In this document: positions 29,111-44,095 of the stretch, in pieces
Position numbering within the stretch: the first letter of the stretch is position 1
Layout: every line of letters begins with the position of its first letter
DNA from: Campylorhamphus procurvoides
Taxonomy: Eukaryota > Chordata > Aves > Passeriformes > Dendrocolaptidae
Assembly: GCA_013396655.1 (NCBI GenBank)
Contig: WBMV01003161.1
Coordinates: forward strand, 984,274-1,048,273
DNA length: 64,000 nucleotides
Direction of reading: 5' to 3'
Translations under genes and position numbers: made by a program
The notes under the pieces: generated by a model
What the model was told of the DNA's origin: nothing
The model's database searches: none
What the model saw: only the letters and a program-made list of their open reading frames with translations

Positions 29111-32100
29111 AAAATTGGCATCTAGCATTTGCATCGCTGAATCCTAAAGCATACAAGAGAAAAGGCTGCTTTTATTCCTCATGCACAATTAAGTAGATCA
29201 CGTTTCATTAATAATAAGTGCACATTACTAAAAAATTCTGTTAAGTCTTGATTTCTCAAGAAAAGTAGATAAATCAGGATTATTAATTCTAATTTGCTAC
29301 CATCAATAAGTCAAGTAAAAAATGCTGTGTAAAAGCAGAGTACTTTCCAGAATTGCAAAGCTCAGGGATGAAGTCCCTCAGGCCTTAATTTCCCAGATGT
29401 CAAAGACTCTCAGGAATTTCAATAACGCTTATTAAATCATCTAATAGTACTTCTCCACAAGCACAGAACTCCTCTCCTATTGTGCAGTGCTGGTTTTAAC
29501 CCTTAAATTTTAAAAATACAAGGCAGAACAGACTATAAAGACACTGATGGCACATCTTACTCTCAGAGATTTTCTGGCAGTCAAGATTTCTGCTGATGCT
29601 TTTTCTCCCTCCCCATTGTGCCTTATTACTCTCGAGTATATTGCTTTTCATGACTTGATAAAAGTTTCTCTTCTGTCTGAACACTCCACAGCAATCGATC
29701 ATTGTCTGAGGCAGAATGGGTGTAAGGCATATCCTCCCCTCAAAGAACAACCTCCTTGCCTTCTTTGATAGCAGCAATCACTTAGATAGTCGTCGTGACA
29801 GTATTTATGACAACAAAGTGTCAGAGACAGAACAACGTCCTCCTCCATCATGACTGCTGAGGTGGAAGAAGTTACACACCAGAGATTAGCTTGTGTCAGT
29901 GTGCCAGGTTCTCTCTAATCAGCCACAAATATAGCCTAGTTTTGGCTTGGTATCACTGCACTATGTGGTCCAAAGCCGTAATTAGTTGATCAAATCACAT
30001 GACAAGTTTGTTTATTCACCATCTGTCAGCACCTCTAGGTGGTCATCATCTTCCAGAAGAATATCTCTGCCTGTATTCTTGCTTTCCCAGATGTTATGGT
30101 GATTTTTCCTACCTGTATCCTATCCATCAAAGCCATGTAACAACCTGCTGGAAGCACACCCAGCAATGTTGGACAAATCTACCGCAAAGCCTTTTGCGAT
30201 CTGCTGGGAGGCAACAACAGGCTTAGCCCAGCCCAGCTGAACGAGACTCTTCCAGCTGGAACGCTCAAAGACACACTGAGCATTATGAATTGTTTGGGAA
30301 GGCTGAAAACAAGTGGGAGATTCTCATTCTGCAGTTCTGGAGAATCTCTGCCCTTCCAGTGTCCAGAAAACTTGTGTCTCTTCCATAAAGGGGCTTGAAG
30401 AAAGAGAAAGGGATACTGTGTGGGAAAACAAACCTCTTCATTTCCCCCACTACAAAAGGAGTGATGTGCAAGTTTTCACTCCTCTCTCCCAGGATTTACA
30501 GGAGCACATGGAGTAATGTTTTTACAGCCCCTCCAGAATAGACACATCAGCAATTCGACAGTTTTTTGAAGACTGGAATGCCAAAAAGGAAGGGCACAAG
30601 GATATAGGAACAGAAATTCAGTGCAGATGATTAAATGGAGAAGTCTGTCAGCAAAGGAGGGGGATGAACACTTCCCCTTGAAGAAGGCAAAGTTCAAGAA
30701 AAATTTAGTTTAAGCATTCCTTAAAATGATATGCTAAAATAGTGTTTATTAAGAAAATACTTCTGAATTTTCAGAAATAGATTTTTAATAAGTGGGGGTT
30801 TTAATTGAAATTATATTTGTATTCATACTCCAAGTATTCTTTTATTCAAGAATGGAACAAACCCTTTTGAATGAACCAAAACAAAAACGTCTCTACAGTT
30901 TTGATTCTGTCCTCAAAACGAAAAATCTGAGAAGAAAAACATCATTTCCACTTGACTGTTCTAGCAGCATGCACTGCTACTGTCATTCAGCCCACCATCC
31001 AACATTACTTTTTAAGGTTTGACCAAGATTTTGCTAGTTTTGCCTCAGTTCCTCAGTTTTCAGTCAGCAGAATTCTCTATCCACACGTTTTACTAGTTCT
31101 CTTTCCATGTCCAGCACCTCCTGGCTTTGCAGCCTTAGCTCTGCTCACAGTGATGCAGGGCAGCAAAGGACTGGCTGAAGCAGCAAAAATCAGCAAGTGA
31201 GACAAGACACCACCCAAGGTGACAGGCACCCAAGCATTTTTATGTGTATTTTTCCACAATTCCAATTAATCATATTGACCAAAAAAAGGTCATCAAACAA
31301 CTGCAAATCTTCACTTTCTGACACCAATATGGTTGATTGACAAGAAAGAATTTTTTGAAGTCAAATATCAATTTGACTGGCAAAAATGGGATTTCTGTTC
31401 GTCTAGTTGTGTGTTTTTTTTCTTTAAGAGGATATAAAGAGTTAATTTAAATTACAATTCAGTGTTTCTACTTGCAAAGTTCAACATAAATGAAAGGATT
31501 AGACATAAGACTTCAATGTATCCGAGATAACACGTATGGCAGGAAGCATTCTGGCACATCAAAGAGGAATAAGAAGTTGTAATATTTATAACTTCTCAAT
31601 CTAATACACTTCATACATGTGTATCTCTTGCTCTACTGGGAAATCTTCATAATCCATCCTTTCTTTGATTAATATTCAGCAATGCAAAAAGGAGAGTAGA
31701 TGGGATTCAGCACCCCAGCCCTCGATGAGTTACCCTGCACTGCTCACACACTGCTCCCACACCCCCTCCGGTGCTGCCGCACTTGGTTCTCCCAGCATTT
31801 TAGGGAGAAATCAAACAAAAACAGCTCAGAATGCTGCATTTTGACCAATTCCAAAGTACCATAATCTAAACCTTTTCACTGGAGCTGCTGTACAACAAGT
31901 ATCCACCTCAACCCCAAGAAAATATACATATTACAGCCAGTGCTTTGCTCTAACCTAAGTGACCCCCTTGGGTTCCGTGGGACTGGTTTGATGCTCTTTG
32001 TCAAGTGTGTGAGTGTTTCTTACACGAAAGAGAAAGAAGGGGAAAAGGATGAAAGTCAGAATACAGCGGAGGGGAACAGCCTGTAACAACAAACCAAGGT

Positions 32101-33229
32101 TTTGTTAGGCCAAGGCAGCTTCTTTCTGCATTCAGATACATCCAAAACATTTCTATGAGTTCTTTATATTTTCCTTTTAACTTGTACCACTGACTACATA
32201 GCTTCTCTAGCTGTTTCAGTGCGATCCATTAATCTTCATTAATGTTCTTTTAGAACATTACAAGCAGCAAGCCATCAAAAAGCAAGAAACATCCCTAGGC
32301 TACAGAACCCCCTATCCAATTGTCCCCATGTCCCCACAGCACCCTGGCAATGCTGCCAATATTCCAACACCAGTGTTCACAAATTTCATCCACTTTCCTT
32401 CTTCCTGGGGGAGAAACACAGACCAAGCCCCTGGAAAACATGAACTCATATATGATACTCAGACTGGAGTGTCAAAGAGCTCCAGGCCCATAATTTTGCC
32501 ATCAATACACACATACTCTAGCAATGCACACCTAATCAACAATAAATACTTTAACCTTAGCAAGGTGAGGCAGCACCTGTCAGAAATATGAAAAATATAT
32601 GGAAGCATGATAGGGTTGTGCAGGTTCCCAATCATTTCTGATTTACTTTCTTTTAAGAGTGTTTGGGGTTTATATTTTCATTTTTAACTTCAAGCACTCT
32701 GAACTGAATTTCAACTAAATATTTGGTTACTGGAATATGAACTCAAATATTCTCTGCTAATGTTTCCCATTAGGTTCTCTTAGTTTACTCTCAGTAAACA
32801 ACTACACTTTAATTAAAAATTAGCAGGTACATAAACAACTCCGAGCCCAGCAGATTCTTCGAGGCTCACTGTGTGACATACAAGTACCTGCCAAACATAT
32901 GTTTTGAGAGAAACTATCTTTTAATTCTCAGTTTATTTATCAGTGATAGTAGTGTGAAAGGGCTGGACAGAAAAGCAGTATAAAGTCAGATGAGAGGTGA
33001 CTTCAGGGTTGCCATGGAAATTTGTCTGTGAATGTTCCTCTGTGTGTTCTTGGGTGTCAGGATATTCTGCGTTGAGCAAAGTGAGCAGATAAGAAGACTG
33101 TTTTAGGCTGAGGAAGCTTGGAGAGAAAGCCTGCATCCCACAGCCAAATTATGCAAGGAAGTTGGCACTAGTAATGGGGTTTAATTTCTGTAAGCATCTT
33201 ACAACTCTGAACAATTGATGTATAAAACC

Positions 33230-33360
33230 AAAAGCACCATAACACCCTCTCTCAACCAGAGGTCCCTCCGGCCCCTCACCAGGCTGGGTGTGCTGAGCAC
33301 CCACCCACCAGCTCAGTGACCAGAACACTCCACCAGCCCCCAGTGCCAATGCAAGCACCT
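33230..33360. other. GC-richer block, no identified content
   Basis: A cytosine-rich stretch with repeated CCACC and CCAGC words, flanked by AT-rich intron. The minus-strand open frame across it (69 codons) has no recognisable domain. Confidence 0.35.
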
Positions 33361-36300
33361 AAAATGGGAAAACTATTACAAATTGCTACCTCTGGAAGAG
33401 CTTACATGCAGAAAGTTTCTTACTGTAGAACTATCTTACTGTACTTTTTGTTTCTTCCCTCTCAAATGTGTCATAGTTCTCATTAGAAATATGAATTTAA
33501 TTATTACCTACAGGTCTAGATAAGCAAGCGCTGCCTTGCACCTTACACGTCGTTCCTTTAACAGGTCTCTGCTTCTAAATATTTCTTTAGGAAATTTTCC
33601 TATTTCTTTAGGAAGAAGGCTTAAGCAGAAAATTTTCACACAGGCACGCAGTGAGAGAAAGGCATTTTGACAGGAACTGTGGTTTCCTCACCATCTTTCT
33701 GACAATCTGCTGTTTCTAAGCAAACCTTAACAATTTTATTTTGTTTACAAACTTGTCTTCAACAGAAAAGAGTCCTCCTATTAAAACGAGAACATATATT
33801 GCAAGAAGAGGTTGTTGTGAATAACATTTCCTGCAGGTGAATTGTTCAAATGAATTCCCACATTATGATAGGCTTAAAATATTTCAACTTTAAAATTTTG
33901 GTTAATTTTATTTTAATCCTGCTAAACACTAAACCATATTCCAGTTGAGAAGCACTCACATACTTTGTATTAAAGATGAAATTCATCAGCAAGAGGTATT
34001 TTCATCCTAGAGAAATTACATTTTCAAACCACAGAAATTACATTTTCCTTACAATCCACATATTGTATTTTCCTGAATCCAATTGAAATTGATCTCAGTT
34101 TATGTTGTGGAAATATCGGATTCAAACTTTACATTCTGATTTATTTCCTACTACCTTTTATTTTTCTAATAGGGAGAAATTTTTATAGTATTTCTACGTT
34201 CTATCAAGTTCTTCCCCTAAACTGTGTTTAAAAGCATTTTATAATGATATTATCATATGCTAAAGATACACCTTATTTTATAATTAGGATATTTGCTCTT
34301 AATTAATTTATAAGAAATGCCACTGAGGGCCTACCTGCTCTGGGTAGGTATTACAGGCATTAAGGGTGTGTCCATTTGTGTGTGTGCCCACATCTCCCCT
34401 TTTCAAATACACAATGTGGGGGGATGACCTGGCTGGAAAGAGGTGCCCACCAAAGCAGCTCTTCAGAGCAGGTTTCAAACTTGTAACCATAATTAACAGG
34501 TCCGAAAATGTTTTTTAGGTCCAGGTTATAAACTTGGCAAAAAGGAGATTGTGACAGAAATGCTGACAAACACCATGGCCAATCCAAACAAACATTAATT
34601 CTGTTTTTTGATTGCCAGCTGGTTGAAAGAATTGCCATCCAGAACAAAACTGTAATTTCTAGCTAGAAACAGTCAATCCGAATTCCCAGATCACAGAAAA
34701 CTCACACAAGACACCATTATCTGTACAGCCACAGCCAGGAGATGTCAGGGAATCAATTCATAGAACATGCCAGCTTAATAAAATCTGCATACAAAATTTA
34801 TGAATACAGTAATATTCCTTTACATCGTAAGTTATTAATGGCCAGTTTAATGAATATCTACAGCTGAAGTGCTTTGGTTCTGTATGATATTTTAATCATC
34901 TTTAGGCACGTATTTAAATGCATTTCATTTTATAGCCATCTGCGCTCCTCACAGATAAGACACCCATTACATTCACATGGAGACATGTGAGGTAGCTACT
35001 AATTCTGTCTTTAAGCTGTTATTGATTCCCTGAAATTTACTACATCAGGAACAGAACTACATGTGCCATTGCAACAGTACTTTCTTTAACACCCAAACTA
35101 GACTGAAAGATCTTTATGAGAGACTCTATGTGTAATCATTCTAGTATTTCTTTATGTTTACAATACACAATCCTACACTGCTGGAAAAATCAACATTCCC
35201 TTCAGATGAGGAAAAAAGGTTGAATTCAAATACCAGTATATCCTTAAGATAAGCAGTGTTCCTATTCCATATTTACATCAAAACAACAGACTTATTAAAA
35301 TCTTATTTTTATTTTAATGAAAGTATTATTCAAAAGTTCATTTTTGCTTCTATATAGAAACAGTCATGAATACAAATAGCCTTATAATAAGTACGTGAAA
35401 CTTCTACTTGGATCCATGGTAGGGCAGGAAAGGAAACTTGAAAAAGGAAGTCCTGGAGATTCTCTGATTATACAGGAAAACAGCATCTTTTAGATCAAAG
35501 CAAATTATTGCTCAATGAAACTCACTTTAAGAGACCTGGGAATCCCTACAAGGCAGCAGAAACAATTGAGTCTTTAGGATGGGCTATGGTGGGCACAGTT
35601 TTACAAAAGAATTGCACCTGCTGACACCTAAGAACCTTAAGGACATCAGGCTTGGCACTGAATTCTCCATGTGGGAGTGACAAGACCTATTTGCCTCTGT
35701 CATTTCTTCTTTAAGCATGTGCATCTGTATTGCTTCTACGGGACAAGAGATCTTTTGAAACAGAGCACCAATCTAAAAAAAATGTGATAAATGATAAATG
35801 ACAAACCTTATTCTAATCAAGCTGGTTTATTGACCTTAAATGACTATGCCATCCATAAACAGATTTTTCTGAGAAATATACTTTCTAGGGGGAAATTCAT
35901 GTCCTACTCATAGGTACACGCAACCTTGAAAACACATTAGTTCCCAGACTTGTCAACAACTGCAGTACAAAGTAGATGCTGAACATGTGCCCTGACTCTA
36001 ACAAAAGCCAAAAAAAAGGAAAAAAAAGGTTGATGAGATGCGATTTTCACCCCACTGTTTTTTGAGGAAAGCAATCATTAAATCAGGGTTTTCTTTTTGT
36101 TTGCTGCTTGTTTGGCACGTACAGCCAAAGGAAGAGGAGTTGGGAGATTCTGCACAAAGGACACCACACAGGACACTTGGCATGGTTAGTTCTCTTTCAA
36201 GTAAAGTCTACAACAAACATACACTCCTCCTATGGAAAACCAGAGTCACCTGTGCTGGGAAGAATAAGAGACTACATCTACATCTCATGCTTATTTTCCA

Positions 36301-37559
36301 TATCATAATTCAGTTTTTCTTACCATTCAGTTTGAGCTAAAGATAAACCTTTGTTCCCTTACAGAATTTCGATCTGTTCCTACAACTCCAATAGCTCACA
36401 AAGCTATTTCTACTTTAATATATCTTAAGAATACAGGTAATTATAGTTCATTAAAATGCATTTTAATTCGTTTCAATTTTTCCCTTGTCATCAAGCAAGA
36501 TAACATATGCACAAGCATTGGACTAAAGCAACAAACTAACCTGAAAATGGAAACAGCTAAATTAAATTATATTGTACTAGTGCTGCAGATTCTCAGAAAT
36601 AAAACACATGCCCGATAAACAATACGAAGAGTATCTGAAGATATGAATTCTCATACAGATATATATTTTAAGCTATAGTGTGATTACAATATTATATGCT
36701 TATTAAAATATTTCAAAGGCTTCAAGAGAAACATGATTCTTAAAGAGGAAAACATTCTTCATTTCTATATCACTAATGATACTATAAACACAGAGTTTCA
36801 TAAGCAGTGAAAATAATTTAAAACCCCACCTGAACTCAAACTGTTTTCCCATGGATTTACGCCTTAGGGAATCAGTTTAGTGTTATTTCCCTACTACCTA
36901 ATAAAAGGCAAAACCCTGTAAAATGTTGATTTGGGGTCAGCATTAGTACCTCCCCTCCACTCTGCCACCTACTTATATTTGACACCCAATCTGCCCCTCT
37001 GCCACATCTGGCAAGGAATTAACTCTTCCTGCCTGAAGATAAAAGACATTTAAATGTTGTCATGATACACACATGATAAATACTTACTTTCGTTCATACC
37101 CAAAATCCTTTCTACTTTTTTACTTGCAAATTTAGCCCAAACTGGCAACCTCACTTAGGAAAGAGTTCAATCTCTGAACTAGTAACATATTGACCCCACA
37201 CGAACATCACTGCTTTTATTTAGAATAAGTTAGAAATGTGTAACCAAAGGTAGCAATAGATAATAACATCTTTTATTTCTTATTATGATTTAGTAAGACT
37301 TTTAAATTATACTTTTTATATAAATGCAGCATCTGCTTCTAGAAAGTCCTATTCAAAGCTAGTTTTATTAAGTGACCTCATTTGAACCAGTAGAAAGAGT
37401 TTAAATTAATAAGGAGTATTCACAGCAGTACACAGAGGTCAAATCAGCACCATCTTTCCTGGTCTGCTGTGTTTGTTTTACTCTCTTCTGTAGGGTAAGT
37501 GCAATAAGATAACAGAACAGGACTTAGCAAATCACATATGAATTTGTTTGTGTTGTATC

Positions 37560-37770
37560 CCTGACCAGGTCAGAGCCCCAGGCAGCCCTTGGCCCTGGCC
37601 TGCAGCTTGTTGGCATGGGAATTGTTCTTCTGGAACTGCTCTGCTCTGTATTCAGAAGCATCTGAAACACTGTCACTGTTCTGCTACCAAACCACACCAT
37701 TGCTGCAGCTCCCTGGTACATGGGGCAGTGCCCACCCACCTGCTGGAGGGATGGATGAACAGCTGGCAAA
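37560..37770. other. GC-richer block, no identified content
   Basis: Three overlapping open frames of 79-106 codons occur here on both strands. This is typical of GC-rich non-coding sequence rather than a gene. No splice-bounded conserved peptide was recognised. Confidence 0.35.
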
Positions 37771-40700
37771 CTGTCATCGTATTCCAGGCTTCACAAAGGA
37801 AAATAAAAAACATATATGGCAACAATAGCATCTCTCTTCCCCAATGCCAGACTTCCATAATCAAGTAATGGTTATATCACACACCATGTTCAAGGTTTCC
37901 ATATACTGCTTGAGCAGTCATTTGACAACCTGTGAAGTGGGAGTTCTGGTGAGATTGAAAACCTGTTGACTGAGGGAGGAGCCCAGAGCAGCAAGGAGCA
38001 AAGGAATGTTCAGAAGTTTTTAACACCCTGAAAATAGGTCCTGGGAATCACCTAGCCTTCTGTCAGCCCATTCAAGCCCGGTTCCATTGTACAGGGGCTT
38101 CAGACAAAATGTGCTTCCACAGAAATTCCCAGGCTGCCAACCTCAGCCTTCATGAACAAGAGCATTAGGATTGAGACTCAGGTTTAATACACAAATCAAG
38201 AAGCCCTCCAAATTAATGTGAGTGTATCTACAGGGGGGAGAAAGGAGGGAAAACAAACAGCTGCTTCAGCTGAGGCTGCACAGAGCTCAACAGAAATCGT
38301 GAAACTCAACAGTGAAGGAAGACAAAAGCCAATCTCACATGTGGTTAAACTGTGGGAGTACCTCACCAAGGCAATAGTTTTGGTATCTCCAGATAGCATG
38401 TGTTTACCTAGGCATCTACAGGAATTAGGAGGGTTGTTATTCCTTGCCATCTAACATGGTCCATCATGGATTTTTAAAGCTTCAAGCACAGAAGTGCTTG
38501 TGCTGTGAAGTGAGTAGGGAAACCTACCCCTGGCTGAAGCTACAAACAACTAACCAAGAGCCCAAAGTCAAGGCTCAATTCTGTCTCAACGTTGAAGTGA
38601 CATTGATGTGTGTGTTCCCACAGCATTGTATGCCACAACACCTCCCAGTGTTGTATCACTGTGTGTTTGCTCTGCCCTTGCCCACACCCCGCTGCAGCCA
38701 CTGTCCTATCTACTGACCACCTCTTCCTAACAAAAGCCAATTTGTACACCAAGTACTCATTACAGACACCAACACCATCACAATGCGAACCTCAACCCTA
38801 TGGAAATTCCAGGAATTCTGAGAAAAGTGCAGCCAATTAAACGATTTGCAGCTTCACCCTGTTTTCATTGGGAACATTGCAGCTGCTTCTTCAGCATCCC
38901 CTTCCCCCAGTGAGAACAGCAGGGCTGGTACCTGCAGGTCAGGGCCACAACAGAATCTTTTGGAACAACTCAGATTCAGCAGAAAGCATGGCATAAAACA
39001 TTATTATAGTTTTTGTACCAACAGGCAAAATTAATTTTCACGGCTCATTCACATCTAAGATGATCTTAATTATGCAAATCAACACAGGTTACTCATCATT
39101 TATCTCTACAGGCCATAATTCAACAGCCTGTAAGTGTGGGCTCAGCTTTGGGCATCTGGGTGGCCTGTTCCAGAATACATGGTACTCCCTGACCCAGGCC
39201 AACAACTTCCTGTGGGTTTAAGTGATGGAAAAATACCTAGTTGTGAATTCAGCCTAAATCTGCCTGGAACAAAAGTCTGGGCTCTGCATTTAGGTCTCTG
39301 AGAAGAGAGGGGGAAATTGCAGTTCTCCTGTAAAGACTCTGTATGGCATTTTTTCTTTCTACTGAACAAAAATATCAGACAGAAAATTGTGATTATTGAT
39401 ATACTTTCATGCTGCAAAACCCTTTAATCCATAAATGGTTTTAATACTTAGCAGAAGCAAAAGCAGAAGTTAAAACATTACCTCTAGTAGTTACTCTTAG
39501 ACACTTTACACACAACCTGACCTACTGAAAATACTTTTCTGATATTACTGACATTTGTTTAACCTATAACATTAATTCTTTGTAGCTCAATAAATCTGAG
39601 TATCTTCCCCCTGTATCATCAAAAGACTGATACTGACAAAGAAAGTCAATCTGCGGCCCCCACACAAATAATAGCTTTCCATTACATTTGCCATTTCACC
39701 TGAATAATTCCTGATAATCATGAATAATGATGTTATTTGACATTCTAATGATATCATGCTGTGCAACTTCAATCCATCAGTCACTGTCAGGAAGGTCAAA
39801 TATTTGTATTCCATTACATTATGCAGAGTTCATTAAACAGTTAAATGACATTATACACCTTAATTATACTTCCAAATGAAACTAGCACATATCATTTAGA
39901 TTTTAGAGTCTATGTGATGCATCTCCATTTAAAAGAAGGATCATGGTTTTGAATACTCACTCATGACAAAGAAATACATTGAAACTTCGAACAGTATTTT
40001 TTCAGCTCTATCAAATCCTGATATAAAGATGAGTTCACTCCATACACCCAAAAACCACGCTCTATACAGCAAAGTTTATCATATTTTCTGCTGTTCCCGT
40101 AGGTTACTTCTCAGTGATCCTCATAAGGGCTCAAACACAGAACTGATGCAGGAAACTCACTACTGACTGGAGCTATTTGTACACAAGATGAGAATGTAGT
40201 ATTTATGCAAGAAAACAGGCAGCAGAAAAAGAAGACAAATTTTGTTGCCAGCAATATTTTCTTCTTCTTGCAAGCAATGATTTAAAGTACATCGCAGCAC
40301 AACTCAAAATCTGCTCTTGTGGATCAAAACCATCATAAGAAAAACAAAAGAAGCACATTCAGCTGTGGCATTAAAATAGTCCTATTTTATTAATACCAAA
40401 CATTCAAAAACATTAAGCTCACCCCAGGCTATCAGTTTCTACCAAACTACTATATAGCAAGTAATCTTAAAGACTTGGTTTGCATGAATACGGCTTTTTT
40501 TTTTGGTTTTTATTCTCCCATCAAAACCCTTTCCATTGACAAGGAAAACAGTAAGGGGTTCTTAGGCAGTCATTAAGTAGCCTTCAGTAGCAATATATTG
40601 ATTTAAGTAGACTCTAAGAAATCACAGTCCTTGTAACTTTACTGAGCATCTCCACAATCTTCTAAATGCGAAACACAGAACAGGCGGAGAAATGGAACGA

Positions 40701-42614
40701 CAAATACAAGAAAAAATACATTTAAAACCCACAAAAAGTACAAGTAGGGACAAGATCTTTTTTAGGGACAAGATTTTTTTTATATTAATGTAATTTACCA
40801 GATTACAAAGGGCTTATTAAAATCCATCTTTCATCTTAAGCTACAAATTGGCTGCTTTCGAAATGAATCTTTGAGTCTAATATTAATAGACCAAACCAAC
40901 CTTTTTATCAGATTGTCTTTAATTTATTACAGTATTTTATGTATGGGAAAATAAGCAAATTCATTAGCTTACAGCAGACATGAGATGTCTAGCTCAAATC
41001 ACTGATGGGGAATGTGCCTTTAAGCAATCAAAATAAACTCAGTCATGCATGAAAATGGAGAAGACGACACCAAATACTGAAAGAAAAAAAAAGGATATCC
41101 CCTTCTCCCCCCAGAGCTTGCCACAGTGCATTGATAGGCTAAGCTTGATAACTTCATTGCTGGAAATCAGATTTGAAAGGTCAGTTAAAAAAGAAAGAAA
41201 TGAATGTTTGCTTATTCTTAAAAACTTATTTTTTCCAATTATTTGTTTAGTAAAATTTCAAGAATTCTGTTAAGCATGGCCTGACTAAATAACAGGGTTT
41301 CCTTTTTTGTATTAGTTTAGCCTCATTCACAGAGCAATGTATGTCTGTTGGCATCTGTAATTTACAGAAATATAATTGAAACAACCAAACCAACACAGCT
41401 TTGGAGGATAAACTGAGACATTTTAATTGAGTTAATAACTGTCAGCATATAGAACTGGATGATATAAAGGCTTTATTTAAGTTTAATTATCTTTCCTTCT
41501 ATCTAGCTTTGGTTTCTGAAGAACTAGAAAAAAAATATTGGGTTTTTTTTATATTGCCTGTTCTTCAGTGTTCTGAATCTCTCATAGCTGCCAAAAGGTA
41601 TTGGAGGGAACTGGGAATACACAGCCTACCAGGTTCTGAATTGTTCCTTACTGTTTCTACAGCCTCAGTAAAAGTATTTTCCAGCAAAAAGACATTTTCA
41701 GTTATTAGAAACTACTTCCAAATGTCTATCATTGGTGGTATTTTTATATTCTGAAGTGAGTTGAGCTACATTGTCATCTGCAGAGTCAAACCCAATTAAT
41801 TACTTCTCTACTTCCTTTTGTCAGTGCCAAATGCACCAGCACATCCTCATTACCCAGCACGGCACAGGGGGGAGGGCCAGGCCTTGGGCATCGCTTTGGA
41901 ACAGAGCAGGTTCACAGCCCTAAAGCAAACAGCAGACAATACCACATGCTCAGTGCTCAGAGTGCCCAGCACACCTAATGCCAAGGAGCAGGACAGAAAG
42001 ATCATGACTGCCTTTTTTTATTATTATTATTTCATATGGGATGGAAATTTTTAACTTAATTTTCAACTGAATCTGCACAGGAAGTTTCAGAGTTAAATCA
42101 AGCCCCACCAATATAAAAAAGGAAAAACATTTTAGGGCTAACATTTTTACTTCAAAAGGCACAAACCAGCTAATACCATAAGATGAATCATGCCACTGAA
42201 ATCAATCTTAAACCTCGCTAATTGGGCAAATTGAATTGCTTTCAGTATATGCAGCACATTTATGCTTCCCTTTACTTAAACGACAGACAATCCAGTAGTC
42301 ACTAAAGGTAATGATCTTTAATTACTCAATGGGAATGGCAGTTTTTCAAGGTTTGTCACTGCGTTGCATATATTATATGTTTATATTAAAACTCATTTTG
42401 AAAGTTTTCTGTTCCATTATTACACTGAACAAAGCAAGACTGTCATGAAATATAATTAGGAAATCACAAAGAACCTTCTTAAACGGATATTCAGAATTCA
42501 GTGGCTCTGACAGCAGAAGCTTTGCAGAGTGCAGCAGCTCTACTGACAACCAGCAAAAATTAGATTGCACCTCTGGAATAACATTAGCTTTCTGTGAGTG
42601 TCCTGGCTTCCACT

Positions 42615-42693
42615 GCACTCCAACACAAGGAACAAGAACAGTGGGACAAGGCACTCCAACACAAGGAACAAGAACAGTGGGACAAGGCACTCC
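42615..42693. repeat. 36-bp perfect tandem duplication
   Basis: Two adjacent identical 36-bp units begin GCACTCCAACACAAGGAACA and end AGTGGGACAAG, at 42615 and 42651. A third partial copy (GCACTCC) starts at 42687 before the sequence diverges. Perfect identity suggests a recent duplication, likely to vary in copy number between individuals. Confidence 0.92.
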
Positions 42694-43956
42694 CAGGGAA
42701 CTCCTCAGCCCTGCAACTGAGGGGCACTGAGTCTTATGAGAAAACCAGAACATTGTATTATACCTCCACACATGGGTTTTCTCCTTTTCTGTCCAGTATT
42801 TCTACTGGCATTTTCAGTTTTTAAACAAAGCACTCATAAATACACGTTTTTTAATGGTCACATGTTCCCAAACATGTGGATTCCAACATGAAAATATTCT
42901 AAAATTTTTTATGTTTTAGCGTATCCTACTCTTAAGCTATCCTCTACCCTTCTCTGTGGGTAGAAATGAAGTCTGGAACTATTGACCAACCAATACAGTA
43001 CAAAGAATAACAATCCACACCTTGTTTAAAGGACAAATATTGATCTTTTTGAAGAAATGAAATGGCCCTGTCTGCAATTATCACAGGGGTCCCTCATCAT
43101 CCCCTCAGCAATGGCTTTGGAAAATCTAAGCCATCAAACATTTATGGCAGAAAAACATCTAACCATCATTTTAAACAACAACATGAATTAAAACCACAAT
43201 TAGATTAGGTAAGTAATTTTTTTCTCTTCATGTGTGCAGGATAAGGAAATGGGAAATCTGTATGACCACTGAGACACTGCATTCTCCTCACAGAATCCCC
43301 AGTGCTGGGAAGAGACTTGAGCAGTAAATAGTTATCCTTCCCTCTTGCAGTAAACAGGAGCACCAAACACTGGAGATCAACAGCAGCTGACAATTTTTCT
43401 TGCAAAGATTAAAAAGTTTCAAAAGGGAAGGAGAAGTAATGAGATGGAAGATAGTTATTGCTGCTGAATCCTCTGACAAATCAGAAGACAATCTTGATTC
43501 AACTTTCATTATTTAAAAAGACAAATAGAGCATCTCTCTGTGCCTTTTCAATCGTGACAAAACACAGTCATCAAATCACATAATTTTCTTTACTCTGATA
43601 TCCTGTAGGCAATATAAAATGATCCCCTATGGACAACACTTCAGCTGAGGTACAAAAGTTAAATTCATTCAGGTACCATCAATGTGACAGGTAAAGATCA
43701 AGGGGGATCTAAGAAAAGACTCAAAGCTGGACAGCAAATCATCTCCTCTCCCTGCCCCCATGTTGAAAAAAATGGAGAAACATCTGCAGAATTTTTTTTG
43801 AATGCATGGGCACAACAACCCAACCTCTGCACAGAATGGGCCCTTGCATTTCTACTGCTTCATTAAAATATTAATTTTTCACTTCCATTTAGTAATGCAG
43901 TATTCTTTGTACTTATTTCATATTAAAGTACTCACTATTATGCATCCTGTTATTTA

Positions 43957-44095
43957 AATTAGCAGGATCAAACCCTCTTATTTTTCCCAGTACACTCCAG
44001 GTATTAGCAGGATCAAACCCTACTACCTTTCCCAGTACATCCCAAGTATTAGAAGGATCAAACCCTCTTACCTTTCCCAGTACATCTCAGGTATT
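43957..44095. repeat. 45-bp tandem repeat, three copies (minisatellite)
   Basis: The unit begins AGCAGGATCAAACCCTCTTA and continues through TTTCCCAGTACATCYCAGGT to ATT. Copies start at 43961, 44006 and 44051, an exact 45-bp spacing. The copies differ by a few substitutions (for example AGAAGG in the third copy, CTACTACC in the second), so the array is not brand new. It lies inside the intron and codes for nothing evident. Confidence 0.92.

Noticed and set aside
33580..33614. TATTTCTTTAGGAA repeated at 21-bp spacing
   Set aside because: Only a 14-bp match in AT-rich sequence with no third copy; probably chance or a tiny duplication. A similar 15-bp pair at 34011-34047 was set aside for the same reason.
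34330..34348. Inverted repeat CCTACC / GGTAGG
   Set aside because: A six-base stem is expected many times by chance in 64 kb.
40745..40782. TAGGGACAAGAT(C)TTTTTT repeated at 18-bp spacing
   Set aside because: Two imperfect copies only, ending in T runs; simple local slippage.
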